Below, in pieces: positions 48,513-58,745 of a DNA stretch of 64,000 bases; the first letter of the stretch is position 1; every line of letters begins with the position of its first letter. This DNA comes from Kalmanozyma brasiliensis GHG001 (Eukaryota > Basidiomycota > Ustilaginomycetes > Ustilaginales). The notes below the pieces were generated by a model, which saw only the letters and a program-made list of their open reading frames with translations, was not told the DNA's origin and made no database searches. The stretch is from NCBI RefSeq assembly GCF_000497045.1, contig NW_015961959.1, positions 1,054,001-1,118,000 on the forward strand. The letters run 5' to 3'. A program made the translations under genes and the position numbers.

Positions 48513-50366
48513 GGCTGATCCTTACGCCAGGGGATCAGCGAGAGAGCAGCGTGCAGTTTGAGCGTTGATCAACTTGGTGATGAGAGACGAGCCCGCAATA
48601 GGCTTTGCAGTGACGCCAGGTCGCTCGGCCGGGCTTGACGAGGAGCTTGCAAGACGAAGACGACGAGGCTCGAGAGATTTGTGCGGTGCAGAGGCCAGAG
48701 GCCCAAACGAACAGAGTAGCCAACTCGATGCGAGACGAGGGTGATGGTGGTATGAGCGATCAGCGATGAATGCGGGCTGAGCGAAGGAAGGATTCGAGAT
48801 ATTGGCGGGCCAACGAAACACTTTTTCCCAAATTGATGTGGAGAGAGAGAGAGAGCGCCACGCAACAGGAACGCGCTGTGCAGGCAGCGTACCAGCCGAA
48901 TTGTGTTTGCGACCAACGCTTCCCACGCCCACATTCGTTGACAAGCCGGATCGCCCGCGTCTCAGTCAGATTTCGGCACAAGCGAAGGTCATGCGGGGAG
49001 AGATTGGTTTGCAACGGCACATGGTGATCCGAGCCATGGTCATCTCACACACGGATGAGCTCGCCAATCACCAAGCCAAGTGCAGCTCTTCAAAACAATG
49101 CGAGTCGACCGCTAGCTGACCTTTGATTGGAGGCAGCTCGCTTCCATCTCTTATTGGATCGTGAATAAGCCCTTAGGCTCTGCTGCAATCTGATTCGCCA
49201 GCCTGTCAAGCGAGAAATCAATCTAATCTAGTCGAGAGCAGCCGCTGGAGCAGCACAGTCCAAGTGCCTCGCTTGCAAGACTGCCAAGCCCACTCTACAC
49301 GCTCCGCCAAAACCAGGGTCTGCCGGAGCCCATTCTGCCGCTCCGGCTTGTCAAACTCTCTTTTGCCACTCGGCACCGTCTTTTCCGGGCAGCCTTGTCG
49401 GATCGAGTCCGTCGCTTCTTCGATTCAGTCACAGCGTAGGCTTTCACCTTGTCACATCACAAGATGCATGCTGTGATGCGATCGGGCGAGATCGATCATC
49501 GCCATACAGTCCGAATCCATGAAAGTCGCAGTGTCGCCCCGACTCCATGTACGGAAGGACCCATACCGAAAATGCGATGGATCCTCGGAGAGACCTGATC
49601 CGATGGAGGATCGTGTGCGTCCTCTTGACCGGCATTGTGGCAAAATACTGGACTGCCCATTCCCTTAGATGTCCCTCGCCTAAATCTTTTGATACTGCAT
49701 CGAGCCGAGTGCCTAGCAGCTTCCTGCTTATCCGAGCTGCGGCCCCAGAAGTACCACTGAAGCTAGCGTGACGGCTCCAGCATGTCGACTTCCACATCTC
49801 GACAAGGCGCTAGGCTAGCAGGATCCAGATCTCGCAAACAGGTGAGGAGGATTGGGGGAGCGGAGCACCACTTGACCGGCAACGCATTTCGCTGCGTCGC
49901 TCGGAAAGGCTGCTTCCGCGTTCTGCTGCCGGCTAGTCGGCCGTCTCATTCCTGCAACTCCTTCGATGCTTGGCACGCAGCTTCTGACACCCTGTCCAAG
50001 GCGATCTCAAGCACTCATTGTCCATCTCTGCCCACCCAGCGCACATCAAGTGCCTGATCTGCGCTCGCCGTATCCCGAACAATAGCGGAGCTTGCAGAAC
50101 TACTGCGACTTATGGATAACGTTGGAGCGCTGATCAGCTGTCGTGGCTCGAGTGCCAGTGCCGGCATTGCCTATGACTCAACGGCTGACTCTTCTCAGCA
50201 CGGTGTGCTCCCAACGAACACATTCAGATTAGCGCCTGATGCACGATTATTCTATGATGGTTCCAGAAGGATGAGCATTGTGCGAATACAAATACAGACA
50301 TATGATGAAGCGTGAGACTGGGAGGACGGACCGCAGAAACGATCCGTTTTACATAGCGCGAAGCCT
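48513..50366. other. 1.85 kb intergenic, includes a short GA repeat
   Basis: This is the upstream side of the F-box gene and 3' of the sugar transporter gene. A GA dinucleotide run lies at 48841-48853. Several frames up to ~140 codons exist on both strands, but none has a recognisable motif or start context. No RNA gene seen. Confidence 0.4.
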
Positions 50367-52110
50367 CTACTTGGCGTCGCGAACATTGTACGCAGGCTGA
50401 CTAGCAGCGTAGGTGTCCGTCTTGTCCTTCTCCTTGTCGTCGATGGGGTGCGAGATGTGCATGCCCTCTCCTTGCCACTGGCCCTCGAGGGCGGCGGGCA
50501 TGGAGTGGCTGGGCATCTCGTCGCGCACCGGTCTCCTGCTGGCGCGCCCAATCTTGTACCAGGGCAGATCGAACAGCTCGTCAATTCTCTCCAGACTCTG
50601 ACCCGACGTTTCGGGGAGCAAGAACAGGTAGACAGGCAATGCAACGACGAGGGACATGGCGGCAAAGATGGCGAACGTACCCGCACCCTTGAGACCCGAG
50701 TTGAGCATCGGCTGCAAAGCACGGGTCGTCGAATACTGCATCAGGAAGTGGAACGCCATCACGAACGATGCGGAGAGTGCACGCACGTCCAGGCTGAAGA
50801 TCTCACTGTTGATCAGGTACTGAGCGAGATTTCCACCTGCGGACCAGGATGCACCAGCAATGAAGATGCCTGCAATGGCGGCTTCCGAGGCGGGCTTGCT
50901 GGCCGCGTGCTTGTGGTCGATGAAGACGCCAAGGTAGATGGCCACGTAGAGCATGGCGAGACCCTGGAAGAGAGTCGAGACCCAAAGCGTGCGTCGACGA
51001 CCGAACAGGTCGATCAGGAAGAACGAAGACAGGATACCAGCCGCGAGCTTGACGGCGCCAAAGCCAGCAGACATGACGTAGCCCTTGCTGTCGTGAACAC
51101 CGATGAGGGTGAGGATGCGGTTGGCGTAGGTCGAAAGCGCACCGGGTCCCTGCCACTGACCGAGGATCTGGATGAGGACGCAAAGGACCAGCTTGAACTG
51201 GTTGTTCTTGTTGAGGAACAGCTCACGGACCTTGCCCATGAATCCAAGGCCGTCGGTAGCTTCCTTCTCCTGACGAACAGAGTCGGCGATCAGCTCGTAC
51301 TCCTCGACAAAGGCCTGGTCGCGAGGGGCCATGCCACGGTACCATCCGAGCGAGGCCGAGGCGTCTTCAACGCGACCCTTCATCATGAGCCATCGCGGCG
51401 ACTCCTTGAGGAAGAGTAGGCAGACCAGCACAACGGCGTGCAGAGCAAAGTTGAGGGAAAGAGGCACCTGCCAGATGGCGTTGGTCTTGGCGTTGACATG
51501 AACCTTGACTCCGAGGTTTGTGCAGTAGCCAAGGAGCAAACTGAGAGGATGAGGAAGAAGACGAGGGTTAATTGGGCTCATTCAGGAGAGAGCGAGGTGT
51601 CAGGAGGTGTACATACCCAAGGTAGACATTGAAAGAGTAGACGGAGGTGCAGAGACCACGGATCTGCTTAGGGGCGACCTCGACGAGGAAGATGGGGGCG
51701 ACGATAGGCGTGAGACCGACGCCGACACCGGCGATGGCACGAGCGACGAGGAGCATGGCGTAGTGACCGCTGCTGGCGGCCCAAAGGGTGCTACCGAGGA
51801 GCACGAGACCGCAAGCAATCTGAGCACCGCGAACACGACCAAGACGTTCGCAGATGGGGTAGCCGAGAATAGCGCCGAGCACCGAGAAGAGCTGAACCAT
51901 GGCGGTGACATTGGACTCCTTGTTGCTCTTGGCGGGGATGCCAAAGTCCTTCTCGAAGGTCTTTTGCGAGATCATGCCACCGATGAGACCTTCATCGATA
52001 CCACGCGAGGCACCGAGAAGACCCATGCCGACGACGGCAAAAGCCAGACGCCAGTTGAGCGCCGAGCTGGGCGTCTCAGAAAAGTGAGCGAACTTGGAAG
52101 GGATGTACAT
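50367..52110 (-). CDS. hexose transporter, MFS sugar porter family, two exons
   Basis: The exons are 51617-52110 and 50367-51540, with donor GTATGT and acceptor CTCTCAG, giving 555 residues from ATG 52110. Twelve helices are expected. Sugar porter marks: GIDEGLIGGMIS in helix 1, ERLGRVRGAQ in the loop after helix 2, RAIAGVGVGLTPIVAPIFLVE, KESPRWLMMKGR after helix 6, DLFGRRRTLWVST, and PETSGQSLERIDELFD after helix 12. It would carry glucose or another hexose across the plasma membrane. A TATATA box lies at 52180-52185, about 70 bases upstream. The Arg in GASRGIDEG of helix 1 differs from the more usual Tyr/Phe before the Asp. Confidence 0.93.
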
Positions 52111-53360
52111 GGTGAAGAAGGAGGGGAGGGAATATCGTGAGAGGAAAGGGGGCGAGGCAAGGCCCGAGGCAGGCTCAAGTATATATCTGTGCGGGAATGG
52201 CAGACCGGCTGGCTTCATCAAGGAGACAAAAGACGGGGACCCCACCTTCGATTGCTCCAGCGTTCATCATGTGCTGTCTGCCGACGTGCAGGACAGGAGC
52301 GCTCAGTCGTCTGTAAGGGACGAGACCAGACCGGTCAAGCTGAGCCACGACTTGGCGTGGGGCGACAAGGCAGAGGTACAGTGGGCGTCGGCGAAATCAA
52401 ATCGAGCAGACAGGGGCTGACCCACGAGTCTTCATCTGCGCCGGAGTGGGTCTGAGAGCAGGGGCCTGAAGCGAGGGACGGTCGATGAGTGCAGAAAGTC
52501 TGCACGCGAGGCCGAAAGCTCATGTTCACGGGCTACGGATGTTGGGGTGCTCGCATCGTGGACTGCAGCCACTGTGTTCTATCGTCGATGCAGATGCGCG
52601 CAGGAACTAACTGTGTGGCCGTCCATGTCTTCCCCTTTCCCCAGACTCTCAGCATGCGTACCACCTCTCTCCGCAAAGCAGTCCAATTTGGGGTGTGCGG
52701 GGGAATAAGACAAGCTTGACAAATCGTTGAGGGCGAGACGAGCGGACGCGGAGCAGAGGCGGAAAGAAGCGGAACGAGCTTGTGCTGGCAAGGGACAGCA
52801 TCGTGTGGCAAGCGAGCCTTGGGCGAAGCGAAGACCAGTGAGAGGTTGACGTCGCAAGAAGGGACGGCAACGAAGGCTGACCACAAATTCGCCGCTGACT
52901 TTGAAAGATCAGCCGTAGCCAACGGCATCGCTTCCCGGCGGCGGACGCGATTGGATGAACCCGACGAGCTCTCACCACGGCATAAGTCGTACAGTAAATC
53001 TTCCGAGGGGCGTCGCAATTTTGGCCAGCGTAAAGCAGATGTGTAGGCGGAGACATCCGTCGAACCATGAACGCAGCAGCGACATCGTCTCATCGGAATT
53101 AGTCTCTGGTTATGGGCAGGCAGGAAAGAACGCCGGTCAATTGCAAGTCTGCAAGTCAGCCTGGCAAGTGGGGGCATGACAGTCATTGTTCGAGCAACCG
53201 CGTGGTCTCATGGACGGAATGATCCGCAGTCAACGACAAGGAGAGCACAGGAAGGCGGCGAAACTTTGCCTGCACGCGTACTTGGTCGAGCGTCGGTCAC
53301 AATATCCGCCGAGATCATGCAGTAAGGCAGGCGGGACTGAGGACAAATGGAAACGCGGAG
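52111..53360. promoter_or_regulatory. intergenic, upstream of the hexose transporter
   Basis: TATATA sits at 52180-52185. A 217-codon minus-strand frame (ATG 53186 to 52533) crosses this region, but it is rich in Arg/Cys/Ser without domain character and I do not accept it as a gene. Confidence 0.45.
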
Positions 53361-53843
53361 ATGAGCGTGGGGGCCATGGTTAGGACAAGCGAAGGGAAGG
53401 GTCCAAACTTGACCGGTGGCAGGCGTCTAGAATCCGCCGCTTCCACCGTTTTGCCCGCGGCAGGGTCAAATCCGATGAATCCTCGGCAGGCTCACCGGTC
53501 CGCCCTCCCCACTCGGCAAGCGCTCGGTTGGCTCGATCCGACCCGCACCTCGAACCGCAAGATCTGCCAGGAGCTTGTTCCGTGGTTGCAGGAGGATCTC
53601 TCCGAAGCGGCCGACCAGCCTGCAGAGTCTTTCCGACACGACTCCATCCACAGGGCGCGTTCTTCGAGCTGCTTAAGCTCATTGACCACCCCGGTCACAG
53701 CACAGTCAGTCTTAGGAAGGAAGGGGCCGCCTGACGAGGCAGAATTGCTTCATTACTTCGACGCTTTGGAGCGAGTATCGAGTACCTCGAGGAATCTGCG
53801 GGTGGTGTATAAAAAGAAGGACAAATGTCAGCATCAGTACTAG
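53361..53843 (+). CDS. weak 160-residue hypothetical protein
   Basis: A 160-codon frame starts with ATG 53361 and ends just before GUF1. The central part (LGWLDPTRTSNRKICQELVP, then WLQEDLSEAADQPAE) and the end (EAELLHYFDALERVSSTSRN) look helical and protein-like, and codons there are more GC-ending than expected for non-coding DNA. The first ~40 and the middle ~30 residues are low quality. The neighbouring frame carries GAFFELLKLIDHPG right after a CCACAG, so an intron or a frameshifted relic is possible. No family recognised. Confidence 0.25.
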   Translation: MSVGAMVRTSEGKGPNLTGGRRLESAASTVLPAAGSNPMNPRQAHRSALPTRQALGWLDPTRTSNRKICQELVPWLQEDLSEAADQPAESFRHDSIHRARSSSCLSSLTTPVTAQSVLGRKGPPDEAELLHYFDALERVSSTSRNLRVVYKKKDKCQHQY

Positions 53844-53881
53844 GAACCTGGATCGCAGAGGACCTTCCGCAACTCGAATAC

Positions 53882-56044
53882 TCACTTCTCCGTGGGAATC
53901 TGGACCCTACCGACACCGAGCGCCTTGAGTCTCTTCTTGCCCTCCTTTTGCTTGTTGAGATGCTTCAGCTTACGTTCGTAGTGCCCGCCGTATAGGCCAG
54001 CAGTGACGTCCTTACGATAAGCCGACAGCGTTTCTCGCGCAATCACCTTGCTGCCCGTCGTTGCTTGGATCGACACCTCAAACTGCTGGCGAGGAATGAT
54101 ATCCTTCAGCTTCTTGGTCCACTGTCGTGCATTGTACATGACCTTGGACCGGTGCATGATGATCGAGAGCGAGTCGAGCACCGTGTTCGAGATAAGGAAG
54201 TTGAGCTTGACCAAATCGCTCGCTGCATAGCCATCCTCAGAGTACTCGAACGACGCAAACCCGGACGAGCACGACTTGAGCTTGTCGAAGAAGTCGGTGA
54301 CGATCTCGGACAGCGGCAGTCGATAGGTCATCTGTACAGACCGAATCGCCGATGCTGACGGTGGGAAGGAGACGTCGAGCTGTTCTCCGCGGTGCTCGGC
54401 GCATAGCTGCATGATCTCGCCCGTGTACTCTTCAGGGCAGCGGACCACGCCTCGAACCATCGGCTCTTCCAGCAGGTTGATCTTGGCCTTGCGCTCCGAA
54501 TCGTCGGGAAAGTTGATAGGGTTCGAAACGATCTCTTCACGTCCATCGCGCCATGTCACCTTATATGGCACGGACGGTGCTGTGACCAGAATGGCGTGTC
54601 CGTACTCGTCCTCAAGTCTTTGACGGAAGACATCGAGATGCAAGAGACCTAGGAAGCCGAGGCGACAGCCCTGACCAAGCGCCATCGATGATTCGCGCTG
54701 CACCGTGACCGATCGGTCGTTGAGCGCAAGTCGCTGTATGGCTTCCTCCAGCTTCAAGAAGTCGGTCGTCTCGATGGGAAAGATGCCGGCGTACACCATG
54801 GGCACTGTCGGTGCGAATCCCTCCAGCGGTTCCACCTTTTCTGACGCGAGATGGAACGTGTCGCCGATCTGTGCTTCGCTCATGTCTTTCATGTTGGCGA
54901 TGATCCAGCCGACTTGTCCCTTTCGCAAGACGTCCGTAGCAATCATGTCAGGCGAGTTGACACCGATGCTGAGCACTTCGTATCGCTTGCCCGTGTGGCA
55001 CGACGTGATTCGGTCGCCCTTCTTGACCGCACCGTCCGCGATCGATACAAGCGACACGACACCCTTGTACTGATCGTACCAACTGTCGAACACCAACGCT
55101 CGGAATCCTGGCCCTTCCCGACCTTCCAGCTTGCCGTCCTCGACACCTGGTGGTGGCTTTGTCCGCTCCACAAGGGCACGCAAGACGTTGTCGACGCCCT
55201 TGCCCGTTTTGGCGGATATCAAGAGCCGCTCTTGTCCTGGTAGTGTGGTGTCGATGCCGAGGATCTCTTCCATCTGTATGGAGCAGCGCTCCGGATCGGC
55301 GGCAGGCAGATCGCTCTTGTTGAGCACCGGGACGATGGTGAGGTCCTTCTGCTTGGCGAGCTCGAACACCGTGATTGACTGTGCCTGAACACCTTGAGTT
55401 GCATCCACCACGAGCAGCGCGCTCTGACACGCCGAGAGCGACCGGCTAACCTCGTAGGAGAAGTCGACGTGACCAGGGCAGTCAATCAGATTGAGCAGAT
55501 ATCTCCCTGCCCTGGGCGCGAAGCCGTCGTCGAAGGCCGAAATGAAGTCTTCGTCCGGCCCATGATAGTCGTACACCATCGTCACTGCTTGAGACTTGAC
55601 GGTGATGCCCCTTTCTCTCTCGACTTTCAGCTTGTCGAGCACCTGCTGATTTGAGCCATCTGAAGGTATTGTTCCGGTAAGCTCAAGCAGTCGATCTGCT
55701 AACGTTGATTTACCGTGATCCACGTGGCTGATGATGGAGAAGGTCCTCGTCTCTAGCCGGTCGAACTTGGAGACGTCTCGAGCCTCTGCCATGGCTTTAG
55801 AAGCCGAGCTGGAAGCAGCTGGCACCGCTTTCTGACACAGCGCTGAGCTCGAGAAGCGACGAGACGGCTCGAGTGTCGACACCTTGGCATGGACTTGCAA
55901 GCGTGAAGATCGGGGCGAGAGCCCTGCAGATTCAGTAGCTCTCGAGCCGGAAGCTGTCGCACAGCCGCATCGCAGCGCAGGTGGCTGGTATAGCGAGGCC
56001 TCGCAGAGATGCGTCCTCCCTGCGCGCCATGCTGATCGAAGCAT
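53882..56044 (-). CDS. GUF1: mitochondrial elongation factor 4 (LepA-type GTPase)
   Basis: The product is 720 residues from ATG 56044; the longer frame starts with TTG. Residues 1-100 are an Arg/Ser/Ala-rich mitochondrial presequence (MLRSAWRAGRTHLCEASLYQ). The G domain has SHVDHGKSTLADRL (P-loop), the switch DCPGHVDFSYEV and PVLNKSDLPAADPER. Then come the domain II barrel and the LepA-specific C-terminal domain with KLNFLISNTVLDSLS and HRSKVMYNARQWTKKLKDII, then RQQFEVSIQA, YRKDVTAGLYGG and GKKRLKALGVGRVQIP, all diagnostic for LepA/GUF1 rather than EF-G. It back-translocates stalled mitoribosomes and supports assembly of respiratory complexes under stress. Confidence 0.95.
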   Translation of the reverse strand: MLRSAWRAGRTHLCEASLYQPPALRCGCATASGSRATESAGLSPRSSRLQVHAKVSTLEPSRRFSSSALCQKAVPAASSSASKAMAEARDVSKFDRLETRTFSIISHVDHGKSTLADRLLELTGTIPSDGSNQQVLDKLKVERERGITVKSQAVTMVYDYHGPDEDFISAFDDGFAPRAGRYLLNLIDCPGHVDFSYEVSRSLSACQSALLVVDATQGVQAQSITVFELAKQKDLTIVPVLNKSDLPAADPERCSIQMEEILGIDTTLPGQERLLISAKTGKGVDNVLRALVERTKPPPGVEDGKLEGREGPGFRALVFDSWYDQYKGVVSLVSIADGAVKKGDRITSCHTGKRYEVLSIGVNSPDMIATDVLRKGQVGWIIANMKDMSEAQIGDTFHLASEKVEPLEGFAPTVPMVYAGIFPIETTDFLKLEEAIQRLALNDRSVTVQRESSMALGQGCRLGFLGLLHLDVFRQRLEDEYGHAILVTAPSVPYKVTWRDGREEIVSNPINFPDDSERKAKINLLEEPMVRGVVRCPEEYTGEIMQLCAEHRGEQLDVSFPPSASAIRSVQMTYRLPLSEIVTDFFDKLKSCSSGFASFEYSEDGYAASDLVKLNFLISNTVLDSLSIIMHRSKVMYNARQWTKKLKDIIPRQQFEVSIQATTGSKVIARETLSAYRKDVTAGLYGGHYERKLKHLNKQKEGKKRLKALGVGRVQIPTEK

Positions 56045-56336
56045 TGCTAGGCCTGTGGACGTCCTGTAGCACGGAGCGGAAGTTGTCGATATGGTGAGTG
56101 AATGTGGACACAACAACCCCTCACGAAGTGGAGAACGAAAGCTCAAAAATTCAAGTCTTCTCAACGTGATGTCCGGAATTCGGGCTTTGCCATGGCGCCA
56201 CTTCGCGACGCTGCCTCCTCAAGTTGTCACTTGCGACCATGGACATTCATTCAGAGGACGCATTCCTTGCGACCGACTTCACCCTGACACCTTCAGGTGA
56301 TGTTGTTATGCTGCATTAATCTAGGATTGACTGAAA

Positions 56337-58163
56337 TTAGAAAGAGTGCTCGGTGCTTCCGGCGCCCATGGCCTGTGTTGCTGAGCTGCCCGAGCTGACG
56401 GCCTGGAGCATTCGGTCGACATACGCAGCACCGGACCACTTCTGGTGGGTGAGCACATCACAACCGATCTCCTTCTCCTTGCGCTGCACGAGCTCGACGT
56501 AGGCGAGCATACCGTCGGTCTTGAATCGCTGCGAGAGCTCACAGGTCATGGCACCCGTCGAGTGAAGACCGGCGAGCGAGATGAGCTGGAAGACGAAGCC
56601 GGACTTGGCCAGATCCCAAACAAAGTTCTTCAGGTCATGGTCCGAGAAGCCGTGAGCGCTCCAGTTGAAGCTTGGACTGAGGTTGTAGACGAGCCATTTG
56701 CCGGGCAGGTCGTTGTGGATGTCAGCGGCGAAGGTCTGCGCCTGCTTGAGGTCGGGTGTCTTGGTTTCGAGCCAGAGCATGTCAGCGTAGGCACCGAAGA
56801 TCTTGACACGCTTGATGGCGGGAGCGACGCCGCCCTTGAAGTGATAGTAGCCCTCCTTGGTGCGGGGAGCATCCCAGCACCACGTGGGCACACCCTCGGC
56901 GCCGAACACCTCCTTAGCGATGGCTCGTGCGTCGCCGTTGGAGACACCACCAGCGACCTTCTTGCTGTACTGCTCGATGCCCTGCTTGTTCGAAGCGTTG
57001 TGCTTGGCGACAGCCTCGTTGAAGGTGAGCAGCTCGCACTGGTCCATCCATGCCTTCTCCGCGGCATCGACTTCAGGACCAGAGGCGCCAGATGCTTCCT
57101 TGGAGGCAAGCGTGTCTGCGAGACTCCTGGTACCCTCGGGCAAGTTGTAAGCACCCTTGATAAACTCGTGGTCACGGGCGTCGATGCTCGACGAGATGAG
57201 CTTGGCGGATTCCGAGTCGGTACGGGCGATCAGGATGTTAGCTGAGCCGAGAATGTCCCATGCGAAACGAGTGGCTGTGAGGCGGTTGACGTGCTCCGAG
57301 GTGGGAACCAGTACCTTACCAGCCTGGTGACCGCACTTCTTGCCGCCGTGGAGCTGATCCTCGAGGTGAATACCAGCAGCACCCTGTTCGGCAAACAGCT
57401 TGGCGAGCTTGAAGACGGTGCTGAGACCGCCGTGACCCGTATCAGCGTCCGCGATGATGGGACGAAGGTACTCGACCCACGGAGTCTTCGCCTTCTGCTC
57501 GGCGGAGAGCTGACATCGCTCGTCCCAGTGCTTCCGGTCGTGGTGCTGCTGAGCCTTGAAGAGACGCTGCACCTGGTTCGGAACGGTGGTGTAAGGGTAG
57601 TCTGCAAGATCGGGGCCGACCTCGTTGTTGCAGGTGGTGAGCACCGAACTGCACGCCCAGCCGGACACGTAGACGACTTCCTGGTTGTGCGCCATTTGCG
57701 ATTGTTGAATAGGATCGATGGCACCCATAGTGTGCGCTGGCGTGCCCTTGGCTGCGTGCTCGGAAAGAAGAGAGAAAAGCTTGTCGGCCATGAGAGAAGA
57801 GGCAGGTGGGATCACAGGCATGGAGCCGCGCTTGGAGACAACGGCTTCGGGACCGTAAGGACGCTTGATGCCCTTGAAACGGGGGCTATCGAACCATTCC
57901 TGTACTTGCTTGATTGCGGCATCGTAGTCTGCTTGCTCCTGCTCAGCGGTCGGTGCTTGTGTCCGCAAAGGAGCTGGTTGTGGATTGAGCGAGGTGGCGG
58001 CGGTGGAGCTCATCCTGATGGCGCGAACCGACGAGTTGGGAAGTGCTTGCCTGGGTCGGCAGCCGAGGCTGAGACGGGCGAGACTCGACGAGGGAGCAGC
58101 GGAAGTTTGAAGACGAGCTGCGTTGACGCGAGCCAAGCGAGCAGCGATCAGGCGAGAGGACAT
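56337..58163 (-). CDS. isocitrate lyase family, mitochondrial, probably 2-methylisocitrate lyase
   Basis: The product is 608 residues from ATG 58163. The first ~50 residues ([20 protein letters not shown] and on, Arg-rich and acid-free) are a mitochondrial presequence, and a second ATG at residue 51 follows. The catalytic core has [40 protein letters not shown] with the active Cys277, [10 protein letters not shown] and the C-terminal [18 protein letters not shown]. Cytosolic/peroxisomal isocitrate lyase does the first step of the glyoxylate cycle; mitochondrial members such as yeast Icl2 split 2-methylisocitrate to pyruvate and succinate in propionate breakdown. The presequence favours the second role. 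It has a shared promoter with the methyltransferase gene (58164-58745). Confidence 0.88.
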   Translation of the reverse strand: MSSRLIAARLARVNAARLQTSAAPSSSLARLSLGCRPRQALPNSSVRAIRMSSTAATSLNPQPAPLRTQAPTAEQEQADYDAAIKQVQEWFDSPRFKGIKRPYGPEAVVSKRGSMPVIPPASSLMADKLFSLLSEHAAKGTPAHTMGAIDPIQQSQMAHNQEVVYVSGWACSSVLTTCNNEVGPDLADYPYTTVPNQVQRLFKAQQHHDRKHWDERCQLSAEQKAKTPWVEYLRPIIADADTGHGGLSTVFKLAKLFAEQGAAGIHLEDQLHGGKKCGHQAGKVLVPTSEHVNRLTATRFAWDILGSANILIARTDSESAKLISSSIDARDHEFIKGAYNLPEGTRSLADTLASKEASGASGPEVDAAEKAWMDQCELLTFNEAVAKHNASNKQGIEQYSKKVAGGVSNGDARAIAKEVFGAEGVPTWCWDAPRTKEGYYHFKGGVAPAIKRVKIFGAYADMLWLETKTPDLKQAQTFAADIHNDLPGKWLVYNLSPSFNWSAHGFSDHDLKNFVWDLAKSGFVFQLISLAGLHSTGAMTCELSQRFKTDGMLAYVELVQRKEKEIGCDVLTHQKWSGAAYVDRMLQAVSSGSSATQAMGAGSTEHSF

Positions 58164-58745
58164 TGTTACGCGCTCGGTCGAGATGGGATGATGGTGGTGG
58201 ACGCTGATGAAGGAGATCAAGCTCTAAGGACCCTTGATACGACTGAGCAAGAAGAACTCGACGAGCTGAGCCCGGAATTGCCGAAGCGAGCAAGAGCCAG
58301 GTGAATCACGCTGTCGGGTCTAAGCCGGTTGATGCAGGCTGAAAGCGCTTTCAGCCGTCTTCCCCGCAGCCGTCCTGTGACCGGCTCTCTGCGGGCACAA
58401 AACCTTAAAACAAAGTCTCGGCCGTGACAGTCAGTGTGGACCCTTGTTCGAAATTTTTGGTGAGAAATGCGGAGAAGGTTGTCCGCAATCTTTCTTCTCG
58501 CCGTCATCATCATCTTCTGAAAGCTCGGCGGCGGTCTGGAGCGTCTGCTGGACAGACTCTGCCACCGGGGTTATTACGTTGGACTGGCCAGGAGCTTAAA
58601 GCTACCTCCTCAGTCTTTTATCGACACCATGATCTGAAGCGAGCTAAGGGACCCTGGACCGCCTCGTCCATCTTCACCACCTCTTTGCCTCATAGACCAG
58701 CCCCGGATCCCATCGAATCACCGCGCCGCATGATACTCTCACGAC
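58164..58745. promoter_or_regulatory. divergent promoter, isocitrate lyase family gene and METTL21-like gene
   Basis: The 582-base spacer carries CCCCGCA (58362), TGCGGG (58390), TGCGGA (58468) and TCCGCA (58482). CCCCGC could be bound by a Mig1/CreA-type repressor, which would fit carbon-source control of the lyase. No TATA box is clear and no gene is inside. Confidence 0.45.

Noticed and set aside
52533..53186. 217-codon minus-strand frame with a true ATG in the hexose transporter promoter
   Set aside because: Arg/Cys/Ser-rich, no hydrophobic core pattern or motif, and it lies in a region with transporter promoter signals; length alone is not enough in GC-rich DNA.
53807..53816. TATAAAAAG on the plus strand
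   Set aside because: It leads into the 3' end of GUF1 on the opposite strand; no plus-strand gene follows, so it is not a working promoter by position.
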